A DNA stretch of 64,000 nucleotides from Acidobacteriota bacterium. Lineage in GTDB: Bacteria > Acidobacteriota > Terriglobia > Bryobacterales > Bryobacteraceae. A model generated the notes under the pieces. It searched no databases and was not told the DNA's origin. It saw only the letters and a list, made by a program, of their open reading frames with translations. Below are positions 55,951 through 64,000 of this stretch, piece by piece. Position numbers and translations under genes: made by a program. Each line of letters begins with the position of its first letter. Within the stretch, counting starts at the first letter, position 1. Location of the stretch: contig JAFDVZ010000002.1 in NCBI GenBank assembly GCA_018268715.1, positions 801,632 through 865,631 of the forward strand, given 5' to 3'.

Positions 55951-56121
55951 CTATGCCTGCTTCTTTTCGTCGACGCTTTCATCACCCTTCAAGGATGTCT
56001 TGAAGTTGCGAATGCCTTCGCCCAAACCCTTCGCTAACTCGGGAATCTTCTTTCCGCCGAAAAGCAGAACAGCGACGATCAAGATAACCAGCAGTTCGGG
56101 CAGGCCAATAGACCTCAACAT
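55951..56121 (-). CDS. tatA: Sec-independent protein translocase subunit TatA
   Basis: 56 aa from ATG 56121, with a strong GGAAGGAGG upstream. Typical TatA: short membrane helix ([19 protein letters not shown]), then the hinge and amphipathic helix ([20 protein letters not shown]), then a short acidic tail. It forms the protein-conducting part of the twin-arginine translocase. The window has several Tat-type signals (11501, 14388 region, 54762). Confidence 0.92.
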   Translation of the reverse strand: MLRSIGLPELLVILIVAVLLFGGKKIPELAKGLGEGIRNFKTSLKGDESVDEKKQA

Positions 56122-56262
56122 GCGGCCTCCTTCCGAGAAACCTACTTCTTCATTGTATGGGCCGGAATTCCACAGCGCAAGCTAAACGATCGCCCCGCCC
56201 CCAGCCGTTCGGACGCGCGCCCGCCCCGCCGCTCCGCGACCGGAGTGGCGGTGCTATGCTGA

Positions 56263-57696
56263 TTGCGGTACGTGTACAGCCGGCATCATCGCAAGGTCAG
56301 AGTCCTATTCGCTCTCTCCGACGTATTGCTGACGGCGCTCGCGTTTGAAGCCGCCTACCAGACCCGCGTGTACTTCGGTCCGCGCCTTGGTCTGGCGCAC
56401 GAATTCTACATTGTCGTCCCGGTGAAGGCCCTCCTGCTGGGGTGGTCGGTGCTGGTGTTTGTCGCCTTCGGACACTGGTTTCACCTGTACGAGCGGCTCG
56501 ACTCCGCGCACACGCGCGTGATCCTGCGCGATACGCTGCGGCAGTGCGCCACGGGGATGGCGGCCGTCATCCTGTTCCAGTACATATTGCGGCTCGACAT
56601 CAGCCGCCCCTTCATCGGACTCTTCACGGCCTACGTCTACCTGATGCTCGCGCTGTTCCGGATCAAGGCCGGCTCGTTGATTGGCGTCGTCCGCCGCGAA
56701 TTCGGGCAGCCCCACTACGTCATGGTGGTGGGTCTTGGCGACCGCGCCCGTTCCCTCGCCCGCGCGCTCGAGGCCTCCTCCCAGTACGGCGTCCGCCTGG
56801 TGGGATTTCTCGCCGATCAGCCCGGCGCCCCGCCCTCGGTCGCCCTCGACCGCGAGTACCCCGTGCACCCCGTGGCGTCGCTTGCGGAGCTCGTGCGCCG
56901 CCAGGTGATCGACGAAATCCTGGTGGCCGTCGAAGCCCGCATGCTGCCCGAACTCGAAGAAGCCTTCCTGTTCTGCGACGAGGAGGGCGTGCGCGTCCGC
57001 GTGGCGGTCGATTTCTTCCCGCACGTCAACAGCACCGTCTACCTCGACCATTTCGCCAACTCCCCCCTGCTCACCTTCGCCGCCGCCCCGCACGACGAAA
57101 TGCGCCTGGTGCTGAAGCGCTTCATCGACATCCTGGTGGCGGCCGCGGCGCTGGCCGTCTCGGCCCCGTTCATGATCCTGGTTTCGGCGCTGATCCGCCT
57201 CACCTCGCCCGGACCCGCCATCTTCCGCCAGGTCCGCTGCGGGTTGAACGGCCGCCGCTTCGAGTTCTACAAATTCCGCTCCATGTGCGAAAACGCCGAA
57301 GAGCTGAAGGCGGCCGTGGCGCACCTGAACGAAAAGACGCTCGCCTTCAAGATCCCCAACGACCCGCGCCTCACCCCGGTCGGACGCTGGCTGCGTAAAT
57401 TCTCGGTGGATGAATGGCCCCAACTGTGGAACGTCCTCAAGGGCGACATGTCCCTGGTGGGTCCCCGCCCCGCCATCCCCGAAGAAGTGGAACAATACAA
57501 ACGGTGGCAAAGAAGGAGGCTCCGTATGCGTCCTGGACTCACCTGCCTGTGGGCGATCTCGGGCCGCGACCGCCTCGACTTCGAAACCTGGATGAAGCTC
57601 GACATGCAGTACATCGACAACTGGTCTCTCGCCCTCGACTGGAAGATCATTCTTCAAACCGTGCCGAGAGTTCTGACCGGTCGAGGAGCCCATTGA
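56263..57696 (+). CDS. Polyprenyl-phosphate sugar-phosphate transferase (WbaP/ExoY-like)
   Basis: 477 aa, probably from TTG 56263. N-terminal membrane region of four to five segments, a CoA-binding-like domain (YVMVVGLGDRARSLARALEA), a further membrane segment (RFIDILVAAAALAVSAPFMI), and the catalytic bacterial sugar transferase domain: SPGPAIFRQVRCGLNGRRFE, FYKFRSM, KFSVDEWPQLWNVLKGDMSL, VGPRPAIPEE and MRPGLTCLWAISGR. It transfers a hexose-1-phosphate onto undecaprenyl phosphate to start a polysaccharide. Confidence 0.93.
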   Translation: MRYVYSRHHRKVRVLFALSDVLLTALAFEAAYQTRVYFGPRLGLAHEFYIVVPVKALLLGWSVLVFVAFGHWFHLYERLDSAHTRVILRDTLRQCATGMAAVILFQYILRLDISRPFIGLFTAYVYLMLALFRIKAGSLIGVVRREFGQPHYVMVVGLGDRARSLARALEASSQYGVRLVGFLADQPGAPPSVALDREYPVHPVASLAELVRRQVIDEILVAVEARMLPELEEAFLFCDEEGVRVRVAVDFFPHVNSTVYLDHFANSPLLTFAAAPHDEMRLVLKRFIDILVAAAALAVSAPFMILVSALIRLTSPGPAIFRQVRCGLNGRRFEFYKFRSMCENAEELKAAVAHLNEKTLAFKIPNDPRLTPVGRWLRKFSVDEWPQLWNVLKGDMSLVGPRPAIPEEVEQYKRWQRRRLRMRPGLTCLWAISGRDRLDFETWMKLDMQYIDNWSLALDWKIILQTVPRVLTGRGAH

Positions 57697-57729
57697 CGGA
57701 GAGCCACCCACTGATAGGAGCCAACTGAT

Positions 57730-58344
57730 ATGCACCTGATTCCCAGTCAGGAAGACGTCATCGAAGCCCTGACCACGACCGGAGCCCTGCGCAAGGGCCA
57801 TTACGAATACTCCAACGGCCTGCACGCCAACGAGTATCTGCAGCCGGCCCTGGCCCTCCGGCAATACCAGACCGCTCGCATGCTCGGCGTCGGCCTCAGC
57901 CGCAAGCTCCGGGCGAATCCGGAAATTCGCGCCATCATTCCGCAGCTCAGCATCGTGGCGCCCGCCACCGCCGGCCTGCCCGTGGCTTACGCCATCTGCG
58001 AGGCCCTTCGCGCACACCAGGTCTATTGGGCCGAAAAGAACAACGACAGCGACGGCCTCCACTTCCGCCAGTACGTCGAGGTGAAGCGCGGCGAACAGAT
58101 CCTGATGGTGGACGACATCCTGCGCACCGGACGCCGCTTGACGGAGCTGAAGAAGCTGATCGAGGGGCAGGGCGGCCAGGTGGTGGGCATCGCCGTCATG
58201 GTGTATCAGCCCAACCCCAGAATCGCCGACTTCAGCCCCCTGCCGCTGTACTACCTGGCTGAACTCGACGCCATGTACTACAAGGATGCCGACTCCTGCG
58301 AGCTGTGCAGGAAAGGCGTCCCCGTGGAGAAAGTGGAGATCTGA
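57730..58344 (+). CDS. PyrE-like phosphoribosyltransferase with C-terminal CxxC
   Basis: 204 aa. PRPP-binding motif ILMVDDILRTGRRL at about residues 124-137, and an orotate-phosphoribosyltransferase-like N-terminal section (GALRKGHYEYSNGLHANEYL). The C-terminus adds CELCRKGVPVEKV (Cys190, Cys193), not part of typical PyrE. It could be pyrimidine biosynthesis or a variant phosphoribosyltransferase. The next gene starts 3 bases after the stop. Confidence 0.78.
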   Translation: MHLIPSQEDVIEALTTTGALRKGHYEYSNGLHANEYLQPALALRQYQTARMLGVGLSRKLRANPEIRAIIPQLSIVAPATAGLPVAYAICEALRAHQVYWAEKNNDSDGLHFRQYVEVKRGEQILMVDDILRTGRRLTELKKLIEGQGGQVVGIAVMVYQPNPRIADFSPLPLYYLAELDAMYYKDADSCELCRKGVPVEKVEI

Positions 58345-58346
58345 CC

Positions 58347-59696
58347 ATGCGCGTCCTCCTCGCCATCGCCCTGGCCGTCGTTCCGTTGGCCGCCGCCCCG
58401 CGTGGCCTCCGCGCCGGCGTCGCCCGCGTGGACATCACACCCGACGGGCCCATCTGGATGTCCGGATACGGCGCCCGTACCCACGCCTCCACCGGGATCC
58501 TCCAACGGCTATGGGCCAAGGCGCTGGCGATCGAGGACGCCAAGGGCGGTCGAGTCGTCATTGTCACCACTGACCTGATCGGGCTTCCCCGCATCATCTC
58601 GGACCCGGTGGCGGCCCGCCTCAGCCAGGAAAAGGGTCTGGAGCGTTCGCGCATCCTGTTCAACTCGTCGCACACCCACACCGGTCCGCTGATTGCCGGC
58701 AACCTGTTCACGCTGTTTGAGCTGAGCCAGGCCGACCGCGCCCCGGTGGACCAGTACGCCCGCCAGTTGGCGGACAAACTGGTGCAGGTGGCCGAGGCCG
58801 CGCTGGGCGATCTGCAGCCGGTCTCCATCGACTACGGCGCAGGAGAAGCGGGATTCGCCATGAATCGCCGCCAGTTCACCCCCAAGGGCGTCATCATCGG
58901 AGTGAATCCGCAGGGTCCCACCGATCATTCGGCGCCCGTGATGCGCGTACGCACGGCTGACGGCAAACTGAAGGCTGTGTTGGTGGCCTACGCCTGCCAC
59001 AACACCACCCTGACCGCCGAGTTCTACCAGATCTCGGGCGATTACGCCGGTTTCGCGCAGGCCGCCATTGAGAAACAGCATCCCGGAGCCACCGCGCTAT
59101 TCGTGATGTTGTGCGGAGGCGACCAGAACCCCGAACCGCGCAGCGCCCTGGCGCTTGCCGAACAGCACGGGGCGGCGCTTGCCAAGGCGGTGGAAGGCGT
59201 TCTTTCCTCCAGCATGGCGCCGGTGGCGGGCCCCCTGCGGACGGCCTTTGAAAACACCGAGCTGGCCTTCGCCCCCCACACCCGCGAGGACTTCGAAAAG
59301 CAGCTTTCAAGCAAAATCCCCGCCGAAGTGCGCCGCGCGAAGCTCATGCTGAAGACCTATGACGACCGCCAGGCGATCCGCACCACGCCCTACCCGGTTC
59401 AGGCCATCCGCTTCAACCAGGGGCCGACCATCCTGGCCCTGGGCGGAGAAGTGGTGGTCGACTATCAACTGCGCGCCAAGCGCGAGTACCCCGGTCCCCT
59501 CATCGTCGCCGGGTATTCGAACGATGTGCTCAGCTACATCCCTAGCCGGCGCGTCCTGAAGGAAGGCGGCTACGAAGCGGTCGACAGCATGATCTACTAC
59601 GGCAAGCCGGGACCCTATGCCGACGATGTGGAGGATCGCATCTTCGCCTCCATCGGAAGGGTCATGAAGAGGGTCGGCGTCAAGGGCGTTCGGTAG
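58347..59696 (+). CDS. Neutral/alkaline non-lysosomal ceramidase-like protein
   Basis: 449 aa from ATG 58347. Signal peptide MRVLLAIALAVVPLAAAPRG. The body matches the N-terminal domain of the neutral ceramidase family: AGVARVDITPDGPIWMSGYG, then ILFNSSHTHTGPLI and YACHNTTL for zinc binding. The usual C-terminal domain of ceramidases is not evident, so this is a one-domain member. Probably an exported amidase; substrate unproven. 3 bases downstream of the phosphoribosyltransferase gene. Confidence 0.83.
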   Translation: MRVLLAIALAVVPLAAAPRGLRAGVARVDITPDGPIWMSGYGARTHASTGILQRLWAKALAIEDAKGGRVVIVTTDLIGLPRIISDPVAARLSQEKGLERSRILFNSSHTHTGPLIAGNLFTLFELSQADRAPVDQYARQLADKLVQVAEAALGDLQPVSIDYGAGEAGFAMNRRQFTPKGVIIGVNPQGPTDHSAPVMRVRTADGKLKAVLVAYACHNTTLTAEFYQISGDYAGFAQAAIEKQHPGATALFVMLCGGDQNPEPRSALALAEQHGAALAKAVEGVLSSSMAPVAGPLRTAFENTELAFAPHTREDFEKQLSSKIPAEVRRAKLMLKTYDDRQAIRTTPYPVQAIRFNQGPTILALGGEVVVDYQLRAKREYPGPLIVAGYSNDVLSYIPSRRVLKEGGYEAVDSMIYYGKPGPYADDVEDRIFASIGRVMKRVGVKGVR

Positions 59697-60093
59697 CGTT
59701 CAAGATCACGCAGGATAGGTGGTTGCACGCAGGGGTGCGCCGAATGCCGCACCCTTCGTTTGGACATCGGATGGATATCGTACACCCATCCCGGTAATCG
59801 ACGGAATCTCCCTGTGCGGCTAACCCTCGGTGTATGAACTACTCAGCAACTTCGACAGCCCCCTGCAAGCCGCGTTGTGGAGAATCCCAACAGGCTCGTC
59901 CGTATTGGACGGCCAATTGCAGTCGCTTGTGTGAATCATACACGCAACATATAATTTGGCGTGTCATAAGTGTTGAGATTTCCGACGCCCGGCCCTGAAG
60001 CCGGTTGTGACGGTTGGGCCTCTAGCCGCCCGCATCCACAGCAGAACCGCCTGACGATCGGAGGTCTTCCGCCTACGCGAGGAGGTTCCCCCT
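59697..60093. other. Intergenic region upstream of the TPR-like gene, with a small Cys-containing ORF
   Basis: No established gene. A 54-codon frame at 59834-59998 has four Cys (residues 11, 15, 29, 33) in a CS..C pattern loosely like the 45627 zinc-ribbon gene, but has no ribosome binding site. A GGAGG-rich stretch just before 60094 serves the next gene. Confidence 0.4.
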
Positions 60094-60960
60094 ATGCTGT
60101 TGACTAGTCTCGTGGTCGGTTTGACAATGGCGTGGGCGCCCGTGCCCCAGGCTGCGCCGATCAGTGAACTCCAGAATGCCTACAAAGAACTGAAGGCATC
60201 CGAAGAAAAGAAAGACGTTGACTCGATTAAGAAGTGGGCCCTGGAGACCGCCAAGCTGTCTCAGGAGACCAAGAAGGCGAAGCCGGACGCCGATGCCGAA
60301 GTGCAGAAATCGAATCTGGCGTTCGCCGATGAAGTCGGCGCCTATGCCGAGTATGCATTGTCTGCCGCCGCTCTCACTTCCACCGATAACAAGCAGGTGA
60401 TGGACCTGCGCGATGCCCTGGCCGAGGTTGCTCCGGACAGCAAGTACCTGGCCGGTTTGAACGGCAAGTACATTTCCGCCCTCGAAGGTACGGGCCAGCA
60501 GAAGAAGGTCTTCCCGTTCGCCGAAAAGGCCATCGCCAAGGATCCGGGCAACGAATCGTTGCTGTATGTCCTGGCGGCCACCTACTTCGAACGCCAGTCC
60601 TGGTCGAACGCCGCGACGTTCGGCACTCGTCTGGCGCAGAACTCCAAGCGCGCCCAGTTGATCGGACGCGGCTGGTGGTACGCCGGCTGCGCGCTGGCTG
60701 CCCAGCAGAAGTGGGGCCCGGCCGACAAGGCTCTGCGCGCCGCCCTGCCGAACATCAAGGGTGAGACCGCTCTCTATAGCGAAGCGCTCTTCCAGTTGGG
60801 CATCGCCGACTACCAGCTCGCCCACATCACTCACGACAAGGTGATGATGAGGGACGCGGTGGACTTCAGCGAACAAGCCTCCAAGCTCGGCGGCGCCCGC
60901 GCCGGCCAGGCCGCCAACAACGCCTACACGATGCGCAAGGAACTGTCGACGTTCCGCTAG
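60094..60960 (+). CDS. Secreted TPR-like helical protein
   Basis: 288 aa with GAGGAGG upstream of ATG 60094. A signal-like N-terminus (TSLVVGLTMAWAPVPQAAPI) precedes an alpha-helical body with TPR-like pairs, for example LLYVLAATYFERQSWSNAAT and GWWYAGCALAAQQKWGPADK. Lysine-rich. Probably a periplasmic protein-interaction scaffold; no partner identified. Confidence 0.72.
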   Translation: MLLTSLVVGLTMAWAPVPQAAPISELQNAYKELKASEEKKDVDSIKKWALETAKLSQETKKAKPDADAEVQKSNLAFADEVGAYAEYALSAAALTSTDNKQVMDLRDALAEVAPDSKYLAGLNGKYISALEGTGQQKKVFPFAEKAIAKDPGNESLLYVLAATYFERQSWSNAATFGTRLAQNSKRAQLIGRGWWYAGCALAAQQKWGPADKALRAALPNIKGETALYSEALFQLGIADYQLAHITHDKVMMRDAVDFSEQASKLGGARAGQAANNAYTMRKELSTFR

Positions 60961-60979
60961 AAACTTCCCTGCCTCACCG

Positions 60980-61005
60980 GGGGACGTCCGCCACTGGGCG
61001 TCCCC
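60980..61005. terminator. Terminator-like hairpin between convergent genes
   Basis: Seven-bp stem GGGGACG (60980-60986) with CGTCCCC (60999-61005), 12-base loop, between the end of the TPR-like gene (60960) and the end of the propeller gene (61009). Confidence 0.55.
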
Positions 61006-61008
61006 GTA

Positions 61009-64000
61009 TCATTTCACCCACACCACAGGACCCTGCGACAGGCTGGAGACGCCGTATTGCACACGGAAGGAATCTCCGGCGATCTCCGGTAGCACACGCA
61101 GCTTCACTTCGAACACTCCATTGACGAACCCCGGCATCGCCGCCACATACTCGGGCCTTCCCGACGCGCTTGGGTAGACGGCCAGCGAAGCCAGCGGTCG
61201 CGCGGGAGGCCACCCCGCCACCGCTCCATCGGAAGAGGGCGGATCGGTCACGCCGAGGCCCGTCGCGTACACGGTCACGAGCGACCCCCGCGCGGCCGGA
61301 TTCTGCTGGGAGTTCACCGTCCCGTCCTCATTCCTTGCGACATCCAGCAGCGAGGGCCACTGTGCGACCACCCGCGCCAGCAGCCCGGCGGAACGCACCC
61401 CGCCCGACTCCACGCTGACGCGCACCGAATCCCCGGCCGCCAGCGAATATGGGGCGATCGCATAGACATACCCGGCGCCCACCGACATCACCGCTCCAGG
61501 CGTATCGTCGAACAGCACCCGCACCCCGCCCAGCGACGTATCGAGCGCCGTCATCATCCCGCGATCCTCCGCTCGATCGGGAGCAATCGCCGGGCTGGTG
61601 ACCAGCAGCATCCCGCCGGGGCTTACCGACGCGGGCAGATGCCCGAACGCGTCCAGCAGGCTGCCGAGGCCGGTCCCCGCAGTCCCCGTCAGGTCGAGCC
61701 GCACCAGGTATCCGTTGTGACCGTCCGCCAGGGTCCTCGCGTTGGGAGTCGTGACGCTCGCGGCGCACCCCTGGCCGCTAAAGTACACGTTCGAGGCGCC
61801 GTCGGAGGCCACCGACGAGTTGTACAGCGTGTCGATGTAGGAGGAAAACGCGAGGCGGGAACCGGTGGGGTCGAGCCCTACCGCGATGCCCGGGAACTGT
61901 CCCCCGCAGGCGTAACCCGCCTGGAACGGCGAGACCTGGGGAAACCGGTAGGAACTGCCGGGAATCAGCACGCTGCCCGCGAGAAACGCGTTGCCCTGAC
62001 GGTCCACCGCCAGGCTGCGTGGCGTCGCGCCGCAGTCGCCGCCGATGTAGGTGGAGTAAACCGGGGTGGCGGCGGCCGGATTCAGCTTGGTTACAAACAG
62101 GTCGGCGGGACCCTGCACGCCGATTCCCGGCCCGATGCAGCTCGGCGCGCATCCCAATGAGTAGCTGCAAGTCTGGCTGCGCAAATGAGTCTGATAGGCG
62201 CCGGAGGTGACCGGAAAGTTGGTCGACGCGGTGGAGCCGAGCACGTACGCGTTACCCGCGCCGTCCACCTGGACCGAGGCCGGCCGGTCGGCGCCGTTGC
62301 CTCCCAGGTAGGTGGCGTACAGCACCTTCGCGCCGTCGGGGCTCAGCTTCATGAGATACACGTCCGCATCGCCGCCCGGCTTGGACTGGACCGCGCCGGC
62401 GGTGACAGGGACGTCGCCGGACATGGTCGCGCCCGTCACCCAGACGTTCGCGTCGCGATCCACCGCCACCGAGTTCGCCGAGCTCCCCGCCAGCGAATTC
62501 AACAAAACGAACCCAGCCGCCGTCAGCCGGCCCAACGCGCCCTTGCCGTTGTAGACGCCCGCCAGATACGCGCCGCCCGCCTCGTCAAAAGCCGCGGCGG
62601 AGGGGGCGAACGTGGTGAGCAGGGTCGAGGCGCGCAGGCTCGCGCCCGAAGGGTCGATGATGGAGGCGAACGAGGCGTATCCGGAGATCGGCTGCGCCGT
62701 CACCACCGCTCCCGGCGTAAGCGGGAAGTCCGTGGAGGTGGTGTAGCCGACGACGGCGGCGCTCCCGTCACGCCCGGCCGCGATCCCGTATACCTGCTCC
62801 ACTCCATTGCCGCCAAAGTACGTCGCAAACAGCAGTTTTTCGCCTCCAGGAGCGTATTTTGCGACGAAAATGTCGCTTTGGCGCGCGATTCCTGCGTACG
62901 CCGCACCGTTGGCGGCGACAAATACGGACTGCGCCGCGACATTCAACGTCGGCAGCACGGGCGTAAACGTGGCCCCGTAGTCGCGGCTCAGCCAGATTCC
63001 GGTGGATTGCGAGACGATCACCGACGCCGGATCGGCGGGAAAGCCCGCGATGGCGTAGAGGCCCGCCACCGCGAGCCGGGTGGTCCAGGTGGCGCCGTCG
63101 TCCATGCTGACGAAGACGCCGCCGTTGTTCGCGCCGTAGATAACGCCCGTGCCGGTGACGTGCAACATGGTGATCTTGAACGGGTTGGCGACATCCGCCC
63201 AGCTCTTGCCGCCGTCCGCGGTCCGGTGGAGGATGGAGTCCGCGCCGGTGGCCCAGGCGACGCCCGCCCGCGCCGGATCGGGCGCCACGATGCCCCACTG
63301 GGCGTCCAGGGTCTTCCGCCAGGACGAGGCGCCATCATCGGAAACAAAGACGCCGATGCTCGACGACAGGTACAGGCGGGAGGGCTGGGCCGGGTCTACG
63401 GCGATGGCGTTGACGTAGAGGGAGGCGCCGGTCAGTCCCTGGCTGGCGGCGGTCCAACTGGCGCCGCCGTCGACGCTGCGGATCACTCCGGCGTTCGGCC
63501 AGGCGGCGTACAGAATGTCCGGGTGGACCGGATCCCAGGCGCTCTCAAACAGCCGGACCACCGCCTGGACCGCGCCCGTGGAGGGCAGCGAAATCCGGCT
63601 CCAGCTCTTGCCCCCGTCGGTCGACCGGCACACCAGGTTGGCTCCTCCGGACAATAGAATGTTAGGGTTAGCGGGGTGAGCCGCCAGGCTCAGCATGCAT
63701 TCGGACGGCGGATCGGCCACGCCCTTCCAGCTCTGCCCGGCGTCGCTGCTCGAATTGATGAAGCGCTGGGCGGTGGAGAGCCGGAACGCTCCATCGATGT
63801 CGGGCGCCGTGGTGGAGCCGGCCAGGTACAGGTTCCCCGAGGGATCGACCGCCGACACCTCAAAACGGTCGGCGCCGGGGAAACCGGCGTAGTTGAGCAC
63901 GGGGTCGATGACCAGCGGACGGCGCCGGTCGTACCGCCCGAGCGCGATTGAGGCGACCTTGCCCCGTACGACATAGCGGGCGGGGACGTCGCGCCCATCC
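61009..64000 (-). CDS. Propeller protein with sortilin/BNR-type and SBBP repeats, 5' end beyond window
   Basis: 996 residues are visible; the frame remains open to the right edge, so the N-terminus is missing, and a GTG at 63900 is internal. It starts with YDRRRPLVIDPVLNYAGFPG, a typical lead-in to SBBP proteins. Then come seven Asp-box repeats (such as SSDAGQSWKGV and STDGGKSWSRI), followed by SBBP repeats (ATYFGGNGVEQVYGIAAG, then GSTASTNFPVTSGAY). The C-terminal domain resembles the Solibacter-type TIGR03437 region. Likely a large secreted or surface propeller. Confidence 0.85.
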   Translation of the reverse strand, partial: DGRDVPARYVVRGKVASIALGRYDRRRPLVIDPVLNYAGFPGADRFEVSAVDPSGNLYLAGSTTAPDIDGAFRLSTAQRFINSSSDAGQSWKGVADPPSECMLSLAAHPANPNILLSGGANLVCRSTDGGKSWSRISLPSTGAVQAVVRLFESAWDPVHPDILYAAWPNAGVIRSVDGGASWTAASQGLTGASLYVNAIAVDPAQPSRLYLSSSIGVFVSDDGASSWRKTLDAQWGIVAPDPARAGVAWATGADSILHRTADGGKSWADVANPFKITMLHVTGTGVIYGANNGGVFVSMDDGATWTTRLAVAGLYAIAGFPADPASVIVSQSTGIWLSRDYGATFTPVLPTLNVAAQSVFVAANGAAYAGIARQSDIFVAKYAPGGEKLLFATYFGGNGVEQVYGIAAGRDGSAAVVGYTTSTDFPLTPGAVVTAQPISGYASFASIIDPSGASLRASTLLTTFAPSAAAFDEAGGAYLAGVYNGKGALGRLTAAGFVLLNSLAGSSANSVAVDRDANVWVTGATMSGDVPVTAGAVQSKPGGDADVYLMKLSPDGAKVLYATYLGGNGADRPASVQVDGAGNAYVLGSTASTNFPVTSGAYQTHLRSQTCSYSLGCAPSCIGPGIGVQGPADLFVTKLNPAAATPVYSTYIGGDCGATPRSLAVDRQGNAFLAGSVLIPGSSYRFPQVSPFQAGYACGGQFPGIAVGLDPTGSRLAFSSYIDTLYNSSVASDGASNVYFSGQGCAASVTTPNARTLADGHNGYLVRLDLTGTAGTGLGSLLDAFGHLPASVSPGGMLLVTSPAIAPDRAEDRGMMTALDTSLGGVRVLFDDTPGAVMSVGAGYVYAIAPYSLAAGDSVRVSVESGGVRSAGLLARVVAQWPSLLDVARNEDGTVNSQQNPAARGSLVTVYATGLGVTDPPSSDGAVAGWPPARPLASLAVYPSASGRPEYVAAMPGFVNGVFEVKLRVLPEIAGDSFRVQYGVSSLSQGPVVWVK

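Noticed and set aside
56305..58062. 585-codon minus-strand ORF
   Set aside because: Antisense to the sugar transferase and phosphoribosyltransferase genes; Gly/Asp/Val-rich with no family.

Overview
The window looks like chromosomal DNA of an acidobacterium of the Solibacter/Bryobacter type. The grounds are high GC, long proteins with an N-terminal carboxypeptidase-regulatory-like plug and a TonB-type outer-membrane barrel, an ADOP-type duplicated MacB/FtsX permease, acidobacterial VWFA-related proteins, DUF1501 and cytochrome/DUF1549/DUF1553 pairs, NHL and SBBP propellers ending in the Solibacter-type C-terminal domain, and Tat-exported Gfo/Idh and UxuA-like proteins. These assignments come from motif recognition; no search was run. 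No rRNA, tRNA or CRISPR array was seen.

Left end, 1-5,900, is the accessory part. Two adjacent minus-strand genes encode an N-terminal-adaptor plus TIR protein and an N-terminal-adaptor plus STAND-type P-loop NTPase plus formylglycine-generating-enzyme-like (C-type lectin fold) protein. The second gene runs off the left edge and is open for all 819 codons. Their N-terminal domains resemble each other, as in effector-associated-domain conflict systems. The last 28 visible codons of the lectin domain look like a diversity-generating-retroelement variable region. Behind a strong hairpin lies a cassette with a terminase split into separate ATPase and nuclease genes, a 70-aa partner, a 43-bp inverted repeat with one mismatch, and a divergent 212-aa protein of an abundant acidobacterial family.

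5,900-19,500 holds a tightly overlapping VWA/VWA/small protein/TlpA-thioredoxin operon, an ADOP permease, a Tat-exported Gfo/Idh oxidoreductase with a HEAT-repeat protein, a TauE/SafE permease, a DUF1501 plus cytochrome/DUF1549/DUF1553 pair, and a secreted IPT-like protein. 19,600-26,200 holds a Ser/Thr kinase with helical repeats translationally coupled to an ECF sigma factor, an amidinotransferase plus pyruvoyl-type histidine decarboxylase operon, and an MFS transporter. 26,500-36,200 holds a TonB-type receptor, a small beta-barrel, a large NHL/InlB-like protein, a cytochrome-monooxygenase-like protein, DUF423, NIPSNAP and a small protein with a hairpin over its ribosome binding site.

36,300-47,300 contains an ABC exporter pair, the stator genes flbD-motA-motB, a DUF6526-like membrane protein, an exported YqgE-like protein, a sugar-binding lipoprotein, a HerA-like ATPase, a diheme cytochrome, a small zinc-ribbon protein and an FAD monooxygenase. 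47,300-64,000 contains two further giant TonB-type receptors with clear terminators, an exported UxuA-like enzyme convergent with tatA (56 aa), a polyprenyl-phosphate sugar transferase, a PyrE-like phosphoribosyltransferase coupled to a ceramidase-like protein, a TPR-like secreted protein, and a propeller protein whose 5' end lies beyond the right edge.
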